Source of the DNA: Ramlibacter sp.
GTDB taxonomy: Bacteria > Pseudomonadota > Gammaproteobacteria > Burkholderiales > Burkholderiaceae_C
NCBI GenBank assembly: GCA_016713005.1
Contig: JADJPY010000001.1
Location: 124,001 to 188,000 of the forward strand
Reading direction: 5' to 3'
Length of the DNA stretch: 64,000 nucleotides
The notes beneath the pieces were generated by a model, which saw only the letters and a list, made by a program, of their open reading frames with translations, had not been told where the DNA came from and made no database searches. Below are positions 15,549 to 24,081 of the stretch, piece after piece. How positions within the stretch are numbered: position 1 is the first letter of the stretch; every line of letters begins with the position of its first letter. The position numbers were made by a program, and so were the translations under genes.

Positions 15549-16823
15549 ATGAAAAAGCTGGTTTGCCGGGTCTTGAAATCGCTTCTGCTGGCGCTATGTG
15601 TGCCGGCCGCCGTGCTGGCGCAGACCGCCGCCCAGGCCCCCATCAAGCTGGCCATGATCGAGGGCCTGAGTGGTGGCAACGCCAACGGCGGTGAGGCCGT
15701 GTTCCGCAACCTCATCTGGGCGGTGGAGCGCGTCAACGAGCGCGGCGGCGTCAGGCTGCCCGGCGGAGCGCGTCGCCTGGCGCTGCAGCGCTACGACAGC
15801 AAGGGCCAGATCGAGGAAGCGCTGTCGCTGCTGCGCGCGGCCATCGACGACGGCGCGCAGTTTGTCGTGCAGGGCAACTCGTCGGCCGTTGCCGCCGCGC
15901 TCATCGACGCGATCAACAAGCACAACGAGCGTGAGCCGCAGCGACGCGTGGTGTTCCTCAACTACTCGGCGGTCGATCCGGTGCTGACCAACGAGAAATG
16001 CAGCTTCTGGCACTTCCGCTTTGATGCACATGCCGACATGCGCATGGCCGCACTGATGGCGGTGCTGAAGGACGACATGGCCATCAAGTCGGTGTACCTG
16101 CTGGGGCAGGACTACAGCTTTGGTCAGGCCGTGCTGCGCGAGGCGCGGCGCCAGTTGGGCCTGTTGCGCCCGGACATCCAGATCGTGGGCGACGAACTGC
16201 ACCCGCTGATGCGCATCAAGGACTTCGCGCCCTACGCCACCAAGATCAAGGCCGCAGGCGCAGATGCGGTGATCACCGGCAACTTCAGCAACGATCTGAC
16301 CCTGCTCGTGAAGGCCGCCAAGGAAGTGGGCTTTGACGGCAAGTTCTACACCTTCTACGGCAATGCGCTGGGTGCACCGGCTGCGATGGGTGACGCCGGA
16401 ATCGGCAAGGTGCTGGCCGTGGCCGACTGGCTGCCCAATGTGCCCACGCGCGAAAGCGAGGCGTTCTATCAGGCCTTCAATGCGCGCTATCCCAGGCCCG
16501 TTGACGACTATGTGCACATGCGCATGCAGTTGCTGGTGGAGGCGCTGGCACAGGCCATTGAGCGTGCCGGCACCACGGAGCCGGCGGCGGTGGCGCTGCG
16601 GCTGGAGCAGGCTGCGGTCACCCTTGGCGGTCAGTCTGGCACGATGCGCGCCGCGGACCACCAGTTCCAGCAGCCGCTGGTGGTGGGGGTGATGGACCGT
16701 CTGGGCAGCCCCGGCGTGCGGTTTGACGTCGAGGGTTCTGGCTACGGCTTTCGGGTCATCCGCCAGATCACGGCCGCGCAGGCCCAGCAGCCCACCTCGT
16801 GCCGCATGGTCCGGCCGGGCTGA
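15549..16823 (+). CDS. branched-chain amino acid-type ABC transporter substrate-binding protein
   Basis: Periplasmic binding protein of 424 residues, Peripla_BP_6/LivK family. A Sec signal covers about 1-24 (MKKLVCRVLKSLLLALCVPA with cleavage after AVLAQ). The two-lobe fold is recognisable, with VYLLGQDYSFGQAV and DAVITGNFSNDLTLL as the lobe-crossing strands. I chose the ATG at 15549, which has AAGGGA upstream and starts the signal peptide; the frame is open further 5' but without a signal. No permease or ATPase gene is adjacent, so it is an orphan receptor here; the ligand could be an amino acid, amide or aromatic acid. Confidence 0.88.
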   Translation: MKKLVCRVLKSLLLALCVPAAVLAQTAAQAPIKLAMIEGLSGGNANGGEAVFRNLIWAVERVNERGGVRLPGGARRLALQRYDSKGQIEEALSLLRAAIDDGAQFVVQGNSSAVAAALIDAINKHNEREPQRRVVFLNYSAVDPVLTNEKCSFWHFRFDAHADMRMAALMAVLKDDMAIKSVYLLGQDYSFGQAVLREARRQLGLLRPDIQIVGDELHPLMRIKDFAPYATKIKAAGADAVITGNFSNDLTLLVKAAKEVGFDGKFYTFYGNALGAPAAMGDAGIGKVLAVADWLPNVPTRESEAFYQAFNARYPRPVDDYVHMRMQLLVEALAQAIERAGTTEPAAVALRLEQAAVTLGGQSGTMRAADHQFQQPLVVGVMDRLGSPGVRFDVEGSGYGFRVIRQITAAQAQQPTSCRMVRPG

Positions 16824-16842
16824 TCCACCGGATTCGCGTGAT

Positions 16843-17151
16843 TCAGGAGGCGTATCCCAGGCAGACGCCGGCGTTCGGACGGCCCTTGCACTCGCGCGTG
16901 AGGCGCCGGTCGCGTTCTGCCTGACTCTCCTCGGAGCCCCTGACGAACTTGGCAGTGGCGCGGGGCTTTTTGGGGCTCGAAGCCTTGGCCTTGGGTTTGG
17001 CGGCCTTCTTGTCGGTCGCCGCTTTCGTTGCGTTGGGGGTGCTGCCGCCACCTTCCACTGCCAGCGCGGGCTGGGCAATCCAAAGCGTGCCGCAGAGCAG
17101 GGCCAGGGCGAGGGGGTGGGTGGCGCGGGGGCCGGTCGTGCACGTGGTCAT
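16843..17151 (-). CDS. small secreted lysine/alanine-rich protein, unknown function
   Basis: A 102-residue protein that I do not recognise. Residues 1-31 look like a Sec signal peptide (hydrophobic LALALLCGTLWIAQPALA). The segment 32-70 is rich in Lys, Ala and Pro and should be disordered and strongly basic. The C-terminus carries a short charged segment with two cysteines (CKGRPNAGVC) that could form a disulfide in the periplasm. AGGAGGAG precedes the ATG at 17151, which supports real translation. It converges with the binding-protein gene and is divergent from the aminotransferase gene. Confidence 0.7.
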   Translation of the reverse strand: MTTCTTGPRATHPLALALLCGTLWIAQPALAVEGGGSTPNATKAATDKKAAKPKAKASSPKKPRATAKFVRGSEESQAERDRRLTRECKGRPNAGVCLGYAS

Positions 17152-17231
17152 CGTTTCTCCTCCTGTGCGGTTCATGGACCGCTGTGGCGAATGATAGCGA
17201 GGCGCAGCCGGCGTCCGGCCCAGCGGGTACC

Positions 17232-18416
17232 ATGCCAGCCCCGTCCGCCATTCGCCAACCGACCATGCGCCAGACCATCCGCGACCTAGACGCTTCCCGC
17301 ATCCGCGAGGTGGCAAACGCTGCCATGGGGCGCGATGATGTGCTGGCCTTCTGGTTTGGCGAGAGTGATGAGGTGACGCCGGATTTCATCCGCGAAGCGG
17401 CCATCCGCTCGCTGCGCGATGGCGAGACGTTTTACTCGCACAACCTGGGCCTGCCTGAACTGCGCGAGGCGATCGCGCGCTATGCGAGTGGGCTGCACGG
17501 GCCAGTGGCGCCCGCGCGCATTGCCGTGACGTCCGGCGGCGTCAATGCCCTGATGCTGGCTGTGCAGGCATTGGTGGATCCGGGTGACAGGGTGGTTGCC
17601 GTCACGCCGGTCTGGCCCAACCTCACCGCGCAGCCGCTGATCCTTGGCGCTGCCCTCGTCTGTGTGCCGCTGCAGCCGGTCCAGGGGCGCTGGACGCTGG
17701 ATCTGCCCGCGCTGCTGGCCGCCATCACCCCGGCAACCCGCCTGCTGATCGTGAACGCACCCAACAACCCCACCGGCTGGACGCTGACCCGCCCCGAGCA
17801 GCAGGCCATCCTCGACCACTGCCGGCGCACGGGCACCTGGATCCTGGCCGACGAGGTGTACGAGCGACTGTTCTATGCAGCGGAGGGTGCATGTGCACCC
17901 AGCTTCCTGGACATCGCGACAGCGCAGGACCGGCTGGTGGTGGCGCACAGTTTCTCCAAGAGCTTCCTGATGACCGGTTGGCGGCTGGGATGGCTGGTCA
18001 TGCCCGAGGGGATGGAGGCCGACATGGCGAAGTTGATCGAATTCAATACGTCCTGTGCCAGCGTGTTCACCCAGCGCGCCGGCCTGGCGGCTCTGGCGGG
18101 CGCGGACGAGGTCACACCACGGGTGGTGCGCCACCTGCGGGACTGCCGGGACCGCCTGGTGGCGGGCCTGCAGGCGCTGCCCGACGTCGAGCTGGCCTCG
18201 CCACCGGGCGGGATGTACGCGTTTTTCCGCGTGCCGGGGCAAGGCGACTCGCTGGCGCTGGCGCGCCGGCTGGTGGAAGAGGCGGGCCTGGGGCTGGCGC
18301 CGGGACGTGCTTTTGCGCCGGAGGCCGAAGGCTGGCTGCGCTGGTGCTTCGCCTCGCGCGATCCCCGGCGTCTGGATCAGGGCGTACAGCGACTGGCGGC
18401 GTGGATGCGGCGCTGA
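17232..18416 (+). CDS. pyridoxal phosphate-dependent aminotransferase, class I/II
   Basis: Fold-type I aminotransferase of 394 residues. The PLP lysine is K243 in SFSKSFLMTGWRLGW; the motif NAPNNPTG and the aspartate in ILADEVYERL, which pairs with the pyridine nitrogen, are present. R in the C-terminal WLRWCFA region would hold the substrate carboxylate. Substrate is not evident; relatives include aspartate and N-succinyldiaminopimelate aminotransferases. I start at the ATG at 17232; an in-frame ATG at 17265 (MRQTIRDLD) is also possible and would give 383 residues. It stands alone, just upstream of rpsO. Confidence 0.88.
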   Translation: MPAPSAIRQPTMRQTIRDLDASRIREVANAAMGRDDVLAFWFGESDEVTPDFIREAAIRSLRDGETFYSHNLGLPELREAIARYASGLHGPVAPARIAVTSGGVNALMLAVQALVDPGDRVVAVTPVWPNLTAQPLILGAALVCVPLQPVQGRWTLDLPALLAAITPATRLLIVNAPNNPTGWTLTRPEQQAILDHCRRTGTWILADEVYERLFYAAEGACAPSFLDIATAQDRLVVAHSFSKSFLMTGWRLGWLVMPEGMEADMAKLIEFNTSCASVFTQRAGLAALAGADEVTPRVVRHLRDCRDRLVAGLQALPDVELASPPGGMYAFFRVPGQGDSLALARRLVEEAGLGLAPGRAFAPEAEGWLRWCFASRDPRRLDQGVQRLAAWMRR

Positions 18417-18516
18417 CAGGGTCCGGTGAGCTATAATTCCAAGGCTTTGCCCGGCAAGGCGCACGTTGGTGGCATTTCCAGCTGCCAGCGCAAGTCAAAC
18501 ATTCACAGGAAACCGC

Positions 18517-18780
18517 ATGACTGCATTGAACAAGGCCGAAGTCGTCAAGGCCAACGCGCGCAGCGCGTCCGACACCGGCAGCCCCGAAGTCCAGGTGGCT
18601 CTGCTGACAGCCCGCATCAACGAGCTGACCCCCCATTTCAAGGAACACGCCAAGGACCACCATGGTCGCCGTGGCCTGCTGCGCATGGTGAGCCGTCGCC
18701 GCAAGCTGCTGGACTACCTCAAGTCCAGGGACGCCGACCGTTATACCGCGCTGATCACCAAACTGGGACTGCGCAAGTAA
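18517..18780 (+). CDS. rpsO: 30S ribosomal protein S15
   Basis: Small-subunit protein of 87 residues that binds the 16S rRNA three-way junction early in assembly. The conserved core GSPEVQVALLTARINELT and the DHHGRRGLLRMVSRRRKLLDYL segment are intact. ACAGGA lies ahead of the ATG at 18517; an upstream GTG extension is not needed. The order rpsO-pnp is the classical one. A 12-bp perfect hairpin follows the stop. Confidence 0.98.
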   Translation: MTALNKAEVVKANARSASDTGSPEVQVALLTARINELTPHFKEHAKDHHGRRGLLRMVSRRRKLLDYLKSRDADRYTALITKLGLRK

Positions 18781-18797
18781 GCGCATGACAGAAACCG

Positions 18798-18835
18798 GAA
18801 ACGCCTGAGTAGCTTCCCAGCCGCTCAGGCGTTTC
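18798..18835 (+). terminator. hairpin after rpsO, possible terminator
   Basis: GAAACGCCTGAG (18798-18809) pairs perfectly over 12 bp with CTCAGGCGTTTC (18824-18835), loop of 14 bases. Only a short pyrimidine tract follows, so it may be a weak terminator or an mRNA 3'-end stabiliser between rpsO and pnp. Confidence 0.6.
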
Positions 18836-18872
18836 TCACTTCGGAGCCAGGCCAGACGAATACGCGCTGTGT

Positions 18873-18927
18873 CATTCCAAAAGCCGGGAACCCGTTCCCG
18901 CAGGGGCAAGCCCCGGCTTCTGGAATG
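18873..18927 (+). promoter_or_regulatory. long stem-loop in the pnp leader
   Basis: CATTCCAAAAGCCGGG (18873-18888) pairs with CCCGGCTTCTGGAATG (18912-18927) with one mismatch in 16, about 95 bases before the pnp start. E. coli pnp mRNA carries a leader stem-loop cut by RNase III, through which PNPase represses itself. Position and size suggest the same role here; this is an inference. Confidence 0.6.
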
Positions 18928-19022
18928 GCATCGTGTTCAGACCGCCAGCCCCGGGCCCCCGGCACAGCCAGATGTGCCCGTGAAACCCGCCGACGCAACG
19001 CGACGGCAACAAGGAGATGAAC

Positions 19023-21182
19023 ATGAGCATTTTCAACAAGGTCACCAAGACATTCCAGTGGGGCCAGCACAAGGTGGTCCTGGAGACGGGCGAGATCGCC
19101 CGCCAGGCTTCGGGCGCGGTTGTCGTGGACATTGAAGGCACGGTCGTGCTGGCCACGGTGGTCGGCTCCAAGTCGTCCAAGCCAGGGCAGGACTTCTTCC
19201 CGCTGACGGTGGATTACATCGAGAAGACCTATGCCGCCGGCAAGATTCCCGGCAGCTTCTTCAAGCGCGAAGCCAAGCCCAGTGAGCACGAGACGCTGAC
19301 CAGCCGGCTGATCGACCGTCCGATCCGCCCGCTGTTTCCCGAAGGCTTCTTCAACGAAGTGCATGTGGTCATCCACACGCTCTCGCTCAATCCGGAAGTG
19401 GATGCCGACATCGCCGCCATGATCGGCGTGAGCGCCGCGCTGTCGGTCTCCGGCCTGCCGTTCAACGGCCCCATCGGTGCAGCCCGCGTGGGCTACATCA
19501 ACGGCGAATACGTCCTGAATCCGGGCCAGACCCAACGCAAGGACAGCCAGATGGACCTGGTGGTTGCCGGCACCGAAGCTGCCGTGCTGATGGTGGAATC
19601 CGAAGCACTGCAACTGTCCGAGGAAGTCATGTTGGGCGCCGTGGTGTTCGGCCATGACCAGGGCAGGATCGCCATCAACGCCATCCACGAACTGGTGCGC
19701 GACGCCGGCAAGCCGGCCTGGGACTGGCAGCCTCCCGCCAAGGATGAGCCTTTCATCGCCAAGGTCAACGCCCTGGCCGAAGAAAAGCTGCGCGCCGCCT
19801 ACCAGATCCGCAGCAAGCAGGCCCGCACCCAGGCCCTGCGCGAAGCCACCGCTTCGGTGCTGGCCGCGCTGAAGGCCGACGGTACCGAATTCGACGCCGT
19901 CAAGGTGGATGCGCTGCTGTTCGACATCGAGGCCAAGATTGTGCGCAGCCAGATCCTGTCGGGCGAGCCCCGCATTGACGGGCGTGACACGCGCACCGTG
20001 CGCCCCATCGAGATCCGCAACAGCGTGTTGCCCCGCACCCATGGCTCGGCCCTCTTCACGCGCGGCGAGACACAGGCGCTGGTGGTGGCCACGCTCGGTA
20101 CCGAGCGCGACGCGCAGCGCATCGACGCGCTCATGGGCGAATACGAAGACCGTTTCATGCTGCACTACAACATGCCTCCCTTCGCCACGGGTGAAGTTGG
20201 CCGCATGGGCTCGACCAAGCGCCGTGAAATCGGCCATGGCCGCCTGGCCAAGCGTGCGCTGGTGGCGGTGCTGCCGACCAAGGAAGAATTTCCCTACACG
20301 ATGCGCGTGGTCTCGGAGATCACCGAGTCCAACGGTTCGTCCTCGATGGCATCCGTGTGCGGTGGCTGCCTTGCGCTGATGGACGCTGGCGTGCCGATGA
20401 AGGCCCATGTGGCCGGCATCGCCATGGGCCTGATCAAGGACGGCAACCGCTTCGCCGTCCTGACCGACATCCTGGGCGATGAGGATCATCTGGGCGACAT
20501 GGACTTCAAGGTGGCGGGCACGACCGCCGGCATCACCGCGCTGCAGATGGACATCAAGATCCAGGGCATCACCCGCGAGATCATGCAGGTCGCACTGGCG
20601 CAGGCCAAGGAGGCGCGGGTGCACATCCTGGGCAAGATGCAGGAAGCCATGGGTGAGGCCAAGGCCGAAGTCTCCAGCTTCGCGCCCAAGCTGTACACCA
20701 TGAAGATCAATCCCGAAAAGATCCGCGATGTGATCGGCAAGGGCGGTGCCGTGATCCGCGCGCTGACCGAAGAAACCGGCTGCCAGATCAACATCGAGGA
20801 AGACGGCACCATCACCATCGCCGCCACCGACGCAGAAAAGGCCGATGTGGCGAAAAAGCGCATCGAGCAGATCACGGCCGAGGTCGAAATCGGCAAGGTC
20901 TACGAAGGCCCGATCACCAAGATCCTGGACTTCGGCGCGCTGGTCAACCTGTTGCCGGGCAAAGACGGCCTGCTGCACATCAGCCAGATCGCCCACGAAC
21001 GCGTCGAGAAGGTGACCGATTACCTCAGCGAAGGCCAGGTCGTGCGGGTGAAGGTGCTTGAGACCGACGAAAAAGGTCGCGTCAAGCTGTCCATGAAGGC
21101 CCTGCTGGATCGGCCGGCCATGCCCCCGCGCGAACCGCGCATGGAGCGCGAGGCGGCTGAACCCGGTGCAGGCCAACCTTGA
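19023..21182 (+). CDS. pnp: polyribonucleotide nucleotidyltransferase (PNPase)
   Basis: Phosphorolytic 3'-5' exoribonuclease of mRNA decay, 719 residues. Two RNase PH domains (about 1-220 and 310-545) flank a helical domain; a KH domain with IGKGG follows near 560, then an S1 domain near 620-690 (GPITKILDFGALVNLLPGKD). The catalytic core GEVGRMGSTKRREIGHG and the DILGDEDHLGDMDFKVAG segment are intact. Two ATGs compete (19017 and 19023); I prefer 19023 because AAGGAG is six to seven bases before it. A long leader hairpin suggests autoregulation. Confidence 0.97.
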   Translation: MSIFNKVTKTFQWGQHKVVLETGEIARQASGAVVVDIEGTVVLATVVGSKSSKPGQDFFPLTVDYIEKTYAAGKIPGSFFKREAKPSEHETLTSRLIDRPIRPLFPEGFFNEVHVVIHTLSLNPEVDADIAAMIGVSAALSVSGLPFNGPIGAARVGYINGEYVLNPGQTQRKDSQMDLVVAGTEAAVLMVESEALQLSEEVMLGAVVFGHDQGRIAINAIHELVRDAGKPAWDWQPPAKDEPFIAKVNALAEEKLRAAYQIRSKQARTQALREATASVLAALKADGTEFDAVKVDALLFDIEAKIVRSQILSGEPRIDGRDTRTVRPIEIRNSVLPRTHGSALFTRGETQALVVATLGTERDAQRIDALMGEYEDRFMLHYNMPPFATGEVGRMGSTKRREIGHGRLAKRALVAVLPTKEEFPYTMRVVSEITESNGSSSMASVCGGCLALMDAGVPMKAHVAGIAMGLIKDGNRFAVLTDILGDEDHLGDMDFKVAGTTAGITALQMDIKIQGITREIMQVALAQAKEARVHILGKMQEAMGEAKAEVSSFAPKLYTMKINPEKIRDVIGKGGAVIRALTEETGCQINIEEDGTITIAATDAEKADVAKKRIEQITAEVEIGKVYEGPITKILDFGALVNLLPGKDGLLHISQIAHERVEKVTDYLSEGQVVRVKVLETDEKGRVKLSMKALLDRPAMPPREPRMEREAAEPGAGQP

Positions 21183-21185
21183 ACT

Positions 21186-21240
21186 GCTATTGATTTAATA
21201 GCGCTCAGCCCAATATCCACGGGGGCTATAGCCTGTTTTT
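21186..21240 (+). repeat. dispersed 55-bp repeat, copy 3 (intergenic, pnp-oxidoreductase)
   Basis: Starts GCTATTGATTTAATAGC three bases after the pnp stop and ends with GGGGGCTATAGCCTGTTTTT three bases before the next ATG, filling nearly the whole gap. In the antisense frame used by the in-gene copies it contains a TAG, so it could not be read as the peptide. Confidence 0.82.
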
Positions 21241-21243
21241 ATC

Positions 21244-22230
21244 ATGAAAGCCGTTGAAATCAGCTCCTATGGCGCACCGTCTGTGCTGCGCCTGTGTGAT
21301 CGCCCGGACCCGGTAGCGGGCGAGGGCGAGGTGCTGATCCGCGTCAGCGCCAGTGGGGTGAACCGTCCGGACGTCCTGCAGCGCACGGGCAACTATCCGG
21401 TGCCGCCAGGTGCGTCCGACCTTCCCGGCCTGGAAGTGGCCGGCGAGATCGTCTCGGGCGATGCGGCGGCCCTGGGAGCTGCCGGCATGAAGGTGGGCGA
21501 CCGTGTGTGCGCCCTGGTGGCCGGGGGAGGGTACGCCGGACTGTGTGTGGCGCCTGTGGGCCAGTGCCTGCCGGTGCCGGCGGGGCTGTCGGATATCGAA
21601 GCGGCCAGCTTGCCGGAAACGTTTTTCACCGTCTGGAGCAATGTGTTTGACCGGGCGCGGCTGCAACCGGGTGAGACCCTTCTGGTCCAGGGTGGCTCCA
21701 GCGGTATCGGCGTCACCGCCATTCAGATGGCCAAGGCGCTGGGTGCGAGAGTGATCGTCACCGCGGGCAGTGACGACAAGTGCCAGGCCTGCCTGAAGCT
21801 GGGCGCCGATCACGCCATCAATTACAGGACGCAGGATTTTGCCGAGGAGGCCAGGCGGCTCACTGGCGGCGCCGGCGTGAACGTCATCCTGGACATGGTC
21901 GCTGGCACTTACGTGGCGCGCGAGGTCGAGTGTCTGGCAGAGGATGGCCGACTGGTCATCATTGCGGTGCAGGGTGGCGTCAAGTCTGAGTTCAATGCGG
22001 GCCTGGTGCTTCGCAAGCGGCTGGTCGTGACAGGTTCGACACTGCGCCCACGACCCGTGGCGTTCAAGGCGGCGATCGCGCGGGCGCTCGGGCAGACCGT
22101 TTGGCCGTTGCTGGCCAGTGGCGCGATCCGGCCGGTTATTTTCCGTACATTTGCTGCCGCAGACGCGGCTGCCGCCCATGAGCTGATGGAGTCCAACCAG
22201 CATGTGGGCAAGATCGTCCTGACGTGGTGA
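21244..22230 (+). CDS. NAD(P)H-quinone oxidoreductase, PIG3-type MDR superfamily
   Basis: Medium-chain dehydrogenase/reductase of 328 residues without structural zinc cysteines. The nucleotide fold is at about 150 (VQGGSSGIGVTAIQMAKALG). The sequence resembles the PIG3/TP53I3 and QOR branch, which reduces quinones with NADPH as one-electron or two-electron donors. The start ATG follows directly after repeat copy 3, so the ribosome site is inside the repeat and is weak. It lies between pnp and tpiA, a common order in Burkholderiales. Confidence 0.88.
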   Translation: MKAVEISSYGAPSVLRLCDRPDPVAGEGEVLIRVSASGVNRPDVLQRTGNYPVPPGASDLPGLEVAGEIVSGDAAALGAAGMKVGDRVCALVAGGGYAGLCVAPVGQCLPVPAGLSDIEAASLPETFFTVWSNVFDRARLQPGETLLVQGGSSGIGVTAIQMAKALGARVIVTAGSDDKCQACLKLGADHAINYRTQDFAEEARRLTGGAGVNVILDMVAGTYVAREVECLAEDGRLVIIAVQGGVKSEFNAGLVLRKRLVVTGSTLRPRPVAFKAAIARALGQTVWPLLASGAIRPVIFRTFAAADAAAAHELMESNQHVGKIVLTW

Positions 22231-22234
22231 TGCG

Positions 22235-22993
22235 ATGACGAACCGAAAGCTGATCGCAGGCAACTGGAAGATGAACGGCAGCGTCGGGGCCAACGACCTG
22301 CTGGTTCGCGCGGTACTGGCAGGCCTCGCGCCAGCCCCGGCGTGCACGGTCGCTGTCTGCGTGCCTGCGCCGTATCTCGCCCAGGTGCAGATGCTGCGCG
22401 CCAACTCTCCGCTGGAACTGGGTGCCCAGGACGTTTCGCCCCATGAAAAGGGCGCGTTCACCGGTGAAGTGTCCGCGTCCATGCTGCGCGAGTTCGCGGT
22501 CCGGTACGTCATCGTCGGTCACTCCGAGCGGCGGCAGTACCACGGCGAAACCGACGCGCTGGTGGCCGACAAGGCCCGTGCCGCCCTGGCCGCCGGCATC
22601 ACGCCCATCGTGTGCGTGGGAGAGACACTGGCCGAGCGCGACGCCGGACGAACGGAAGAAGTGGTCAAGCGCCAGCTGGCGGCCGTGATTCATGTCAACG
22701 GGCATTGCATCAGCGAGATCGTCGTGGCCTATGAGCCGGTCTGGGCCATCGGTACCGGCAAGACCGCCTCGCCCGAGCAGGCGCAGCATGTCCATGCCGT
22801 GCTGCGCGCGCAGCTCAGGGCGGCCACGGCACACCCGCAGCGGGTGTCCATCCTTTACGGAGGCAGCATGAATGCCGCCAACGCGGCCAGCCTTCTGGCC
22901 CAGCCGGACATCGACGGCGGCCTTGTGGGCGGTGCTGCACTCAAGGAAGAGGATTTCCTGCAGATCGTCGCCGCTGCATCCAGATGCGATTGA
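22235..22993 (+). CDS. tpiA: triosephosphate isomerase
   Basis: Interconverts dihydroxyacetone phosphate and glyceraldehyde 3-phosphate. The protein has 252 residues, normal length. Catalytic features are present: NWKMNG (Asn and Lys), the histidine in IVGHSERR, the glutamate in VVAYEPVWAIGTG and the phosphate loop GGSMNAANA. The start is four bases after the preceding stop, so the two genes are probably cotranscribed, followed by secG. Confidence 0.97.
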   Translation: MTNRKLIAGNWKMNGSVGANDLLVRAVLAGLAPAPACTVAVCVPAPYLAQVQMLRANSPLELGAQDVSPHEKGAFTGEVSASMLREFAVRYVIVGHSERRQYHGETDALVADKARAALAAGITPIVCVGETLAERDAGRTEEVVKRQLAAVIHVNGHCISEIVVAYEPVWAIGTGKTASPEQAQHVHAVLRAQLRAATAHPQRVSILYGGSMNAANAASLLAQPDIDGGLVGGAALKEEDFLQIVAAASRCD

Positions 22994-23021
22994 TGCGTCA
23001 CAAGATTAGGAGTTATTCACC

Positions 23022-23432
23022 ATGAACGTTTTCCTTACGCTCGTCCTGGCTGTTCAGATGCTGTCTGCCCTGGGCATGATCGCGATGATCCTGATACAGC
23101 ACGGCAAGGGTGCTGATATGGGTGCGGCATTTGGCAGCGGTGGCTCGGGTAGCCTCTTTGGCGCCAGCGGCAGTGCCAACTTCCTGTCGCGCAGCACGGC
23201 GGTGCTGGCGGCAGTGTTTTTTGCCTGCACACTTCTTCTGGCCTACTTTGGCAATCTCCGCCCTGCATCCTCGGGCAGCGTTCTGGAGCGAGGCGCGGTG
23301 ACGGCACCGGCCCCGGCACCGGTTGCATCGGGTGCGCAGCAGATCCCGTCGGGGGTCGCGCCTGCCCCGGCCGCGGCCGTTCCGGCGCCTGCATCCGCCG
23401 CGTCGGGTGCAGCCCAGATCCCGACCAAGTAG
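23022..23432 (+). CDS. secG: preprotein translocase subunit SecG
   Basis: Auxiliary membrane subunit of the SecYEG channel, 136 residues. Two membrane helices (about 3-24 and 52-75) flank the conserved cytoplasmic GSGSLFGASGSANFLSR loop. The C-terminal tail of about 55 residues is Ala/Pro-rich and contains a twofold short repeat (SGAQQIP and SGAAQIP); such tails are variable. TTAGGAG lies ahead of the ATG. The tRNA-Leu gene and the nuo operon follow. Confidence 0.95.
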   Translation: MNVFLTLVLAVQMLSALGMIAMILIQHGKGADMGAAFGSGGSGSLFGASGSANFLSRSTAVLAAVFFACTLLLAYFGNLRPASSGSVLERGAVTAPAPAPVASGAQQIPSGVAPAPAAAVPAPASAASGAAQIPTK

Positions 23433-23555
23433 CACGCACAGAAATAAGCCCGGGCTTTCGCCGGACTGACGGCCAAATCAGGGTAAACTCTGAGGCTGTC
23501 CGGCGAGCAAAAAAAGTCGCAAGATGCCTCACGCAATCCGGGCAATCAGACAACC

Positions 23556-23640
23556 GCCGTCGTGGTGAAATTGGTAGACACGCTATCTTGAGGGGGTAGT
23601 GGCGAAAGCTGTGCGAGTTCGAGTCTCGCCGAAGGCACCA
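23556..23640 (+). tRNA. tRNA-Leu (anticodon GAG)
   Basis: An 85-base tRNA with encoded CCA. The D arm (GTGGTGAAATTGGTAGACAC), anticodon stem CTATC/GGTAG with loop TTGAGGG, a type II variable arm and a T arm GCGAG-TTCGAGT-CTCGC are all clear. The anticodon GAG reads CUC and CUU. In the acceptor stem GCCGTCG against CGAAGGC leaves position 4-69 as G-A, not a pair. The gene lies between secG and nuoA. Confidence 0.95.
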
Positions 23641-23696
23641 GACAGAAATGCCTTCCGGCAGGGCCGGCGGGCGCTAGCGGTGATCAGAACCTCAAG

Positions 23697-24056
23697 ATGA
23701 ACCTCGATCAGTACCTGCCCGTCCTTCTGTTCATCTTGGTTGGCATCGCAGTGGGCGTGATCCCACAGGTGCTGGGGTGGGTCCTTGGGCCCAACCGGCC
23801 CGACTCCGAAAAGAACTCCCCCTACGAATGCGGCTTCGAGGCCTTCGAGGACGCACGCATGAAGTTTGATGTGCGTTACTACCTGGTGGCCATCCTCTTC
23901 ATCCTGTTTGACCTGGAAATCGCGTTCCTGTTCCCCTGGGCGGCAGCGCTCAAGGATGTCGGGGCAACCGGTTTCGTGGCCGTGGTGGTATTCCTGGCCA
24001 TCCTCGTGGTCGGGTTTGTCTACGAGTGGAAAAAAGGCGCGCTGGACTGGGAATGA
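23697..24056 (+). CDS. nuoA: NADH-quinone oxidoreductase subunit A
   Basis: Small membrane subunit of complex I, 119 residues with three membrane helices. The conserved loop between helices 1 and 2, including KNSPYECGFEAFEDAR with its cysteine, lies near the quinone site. It is the first gene of the nuo operon, about 56 bp after tRNA-Leu. The ribosome site is weak. Confidence 0.97.
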   Translation: MNLDQYLPVLLFILVGIAVGVIPQVLGWVLGPNRPDSEKNSPYECGFEAFEDARMKFDVRYYLVAILFILFDLEIAFLFPWAAALKDVGATGFVAVVVFLAILVVGFVYEWKKGALDWE

Positions 24057-24081
24057 CGCTGACTTCGACAAGGATCCCGCG

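Noticed and set aside
18413..18437. CTGACA and TATAAT ahead of rpsO as a sigma-70 promoter
   Set aside because: The -10 is perfect but the gap to CTGACA is 13 bases, too short; a promoter is likely here but I cannot place its -35.
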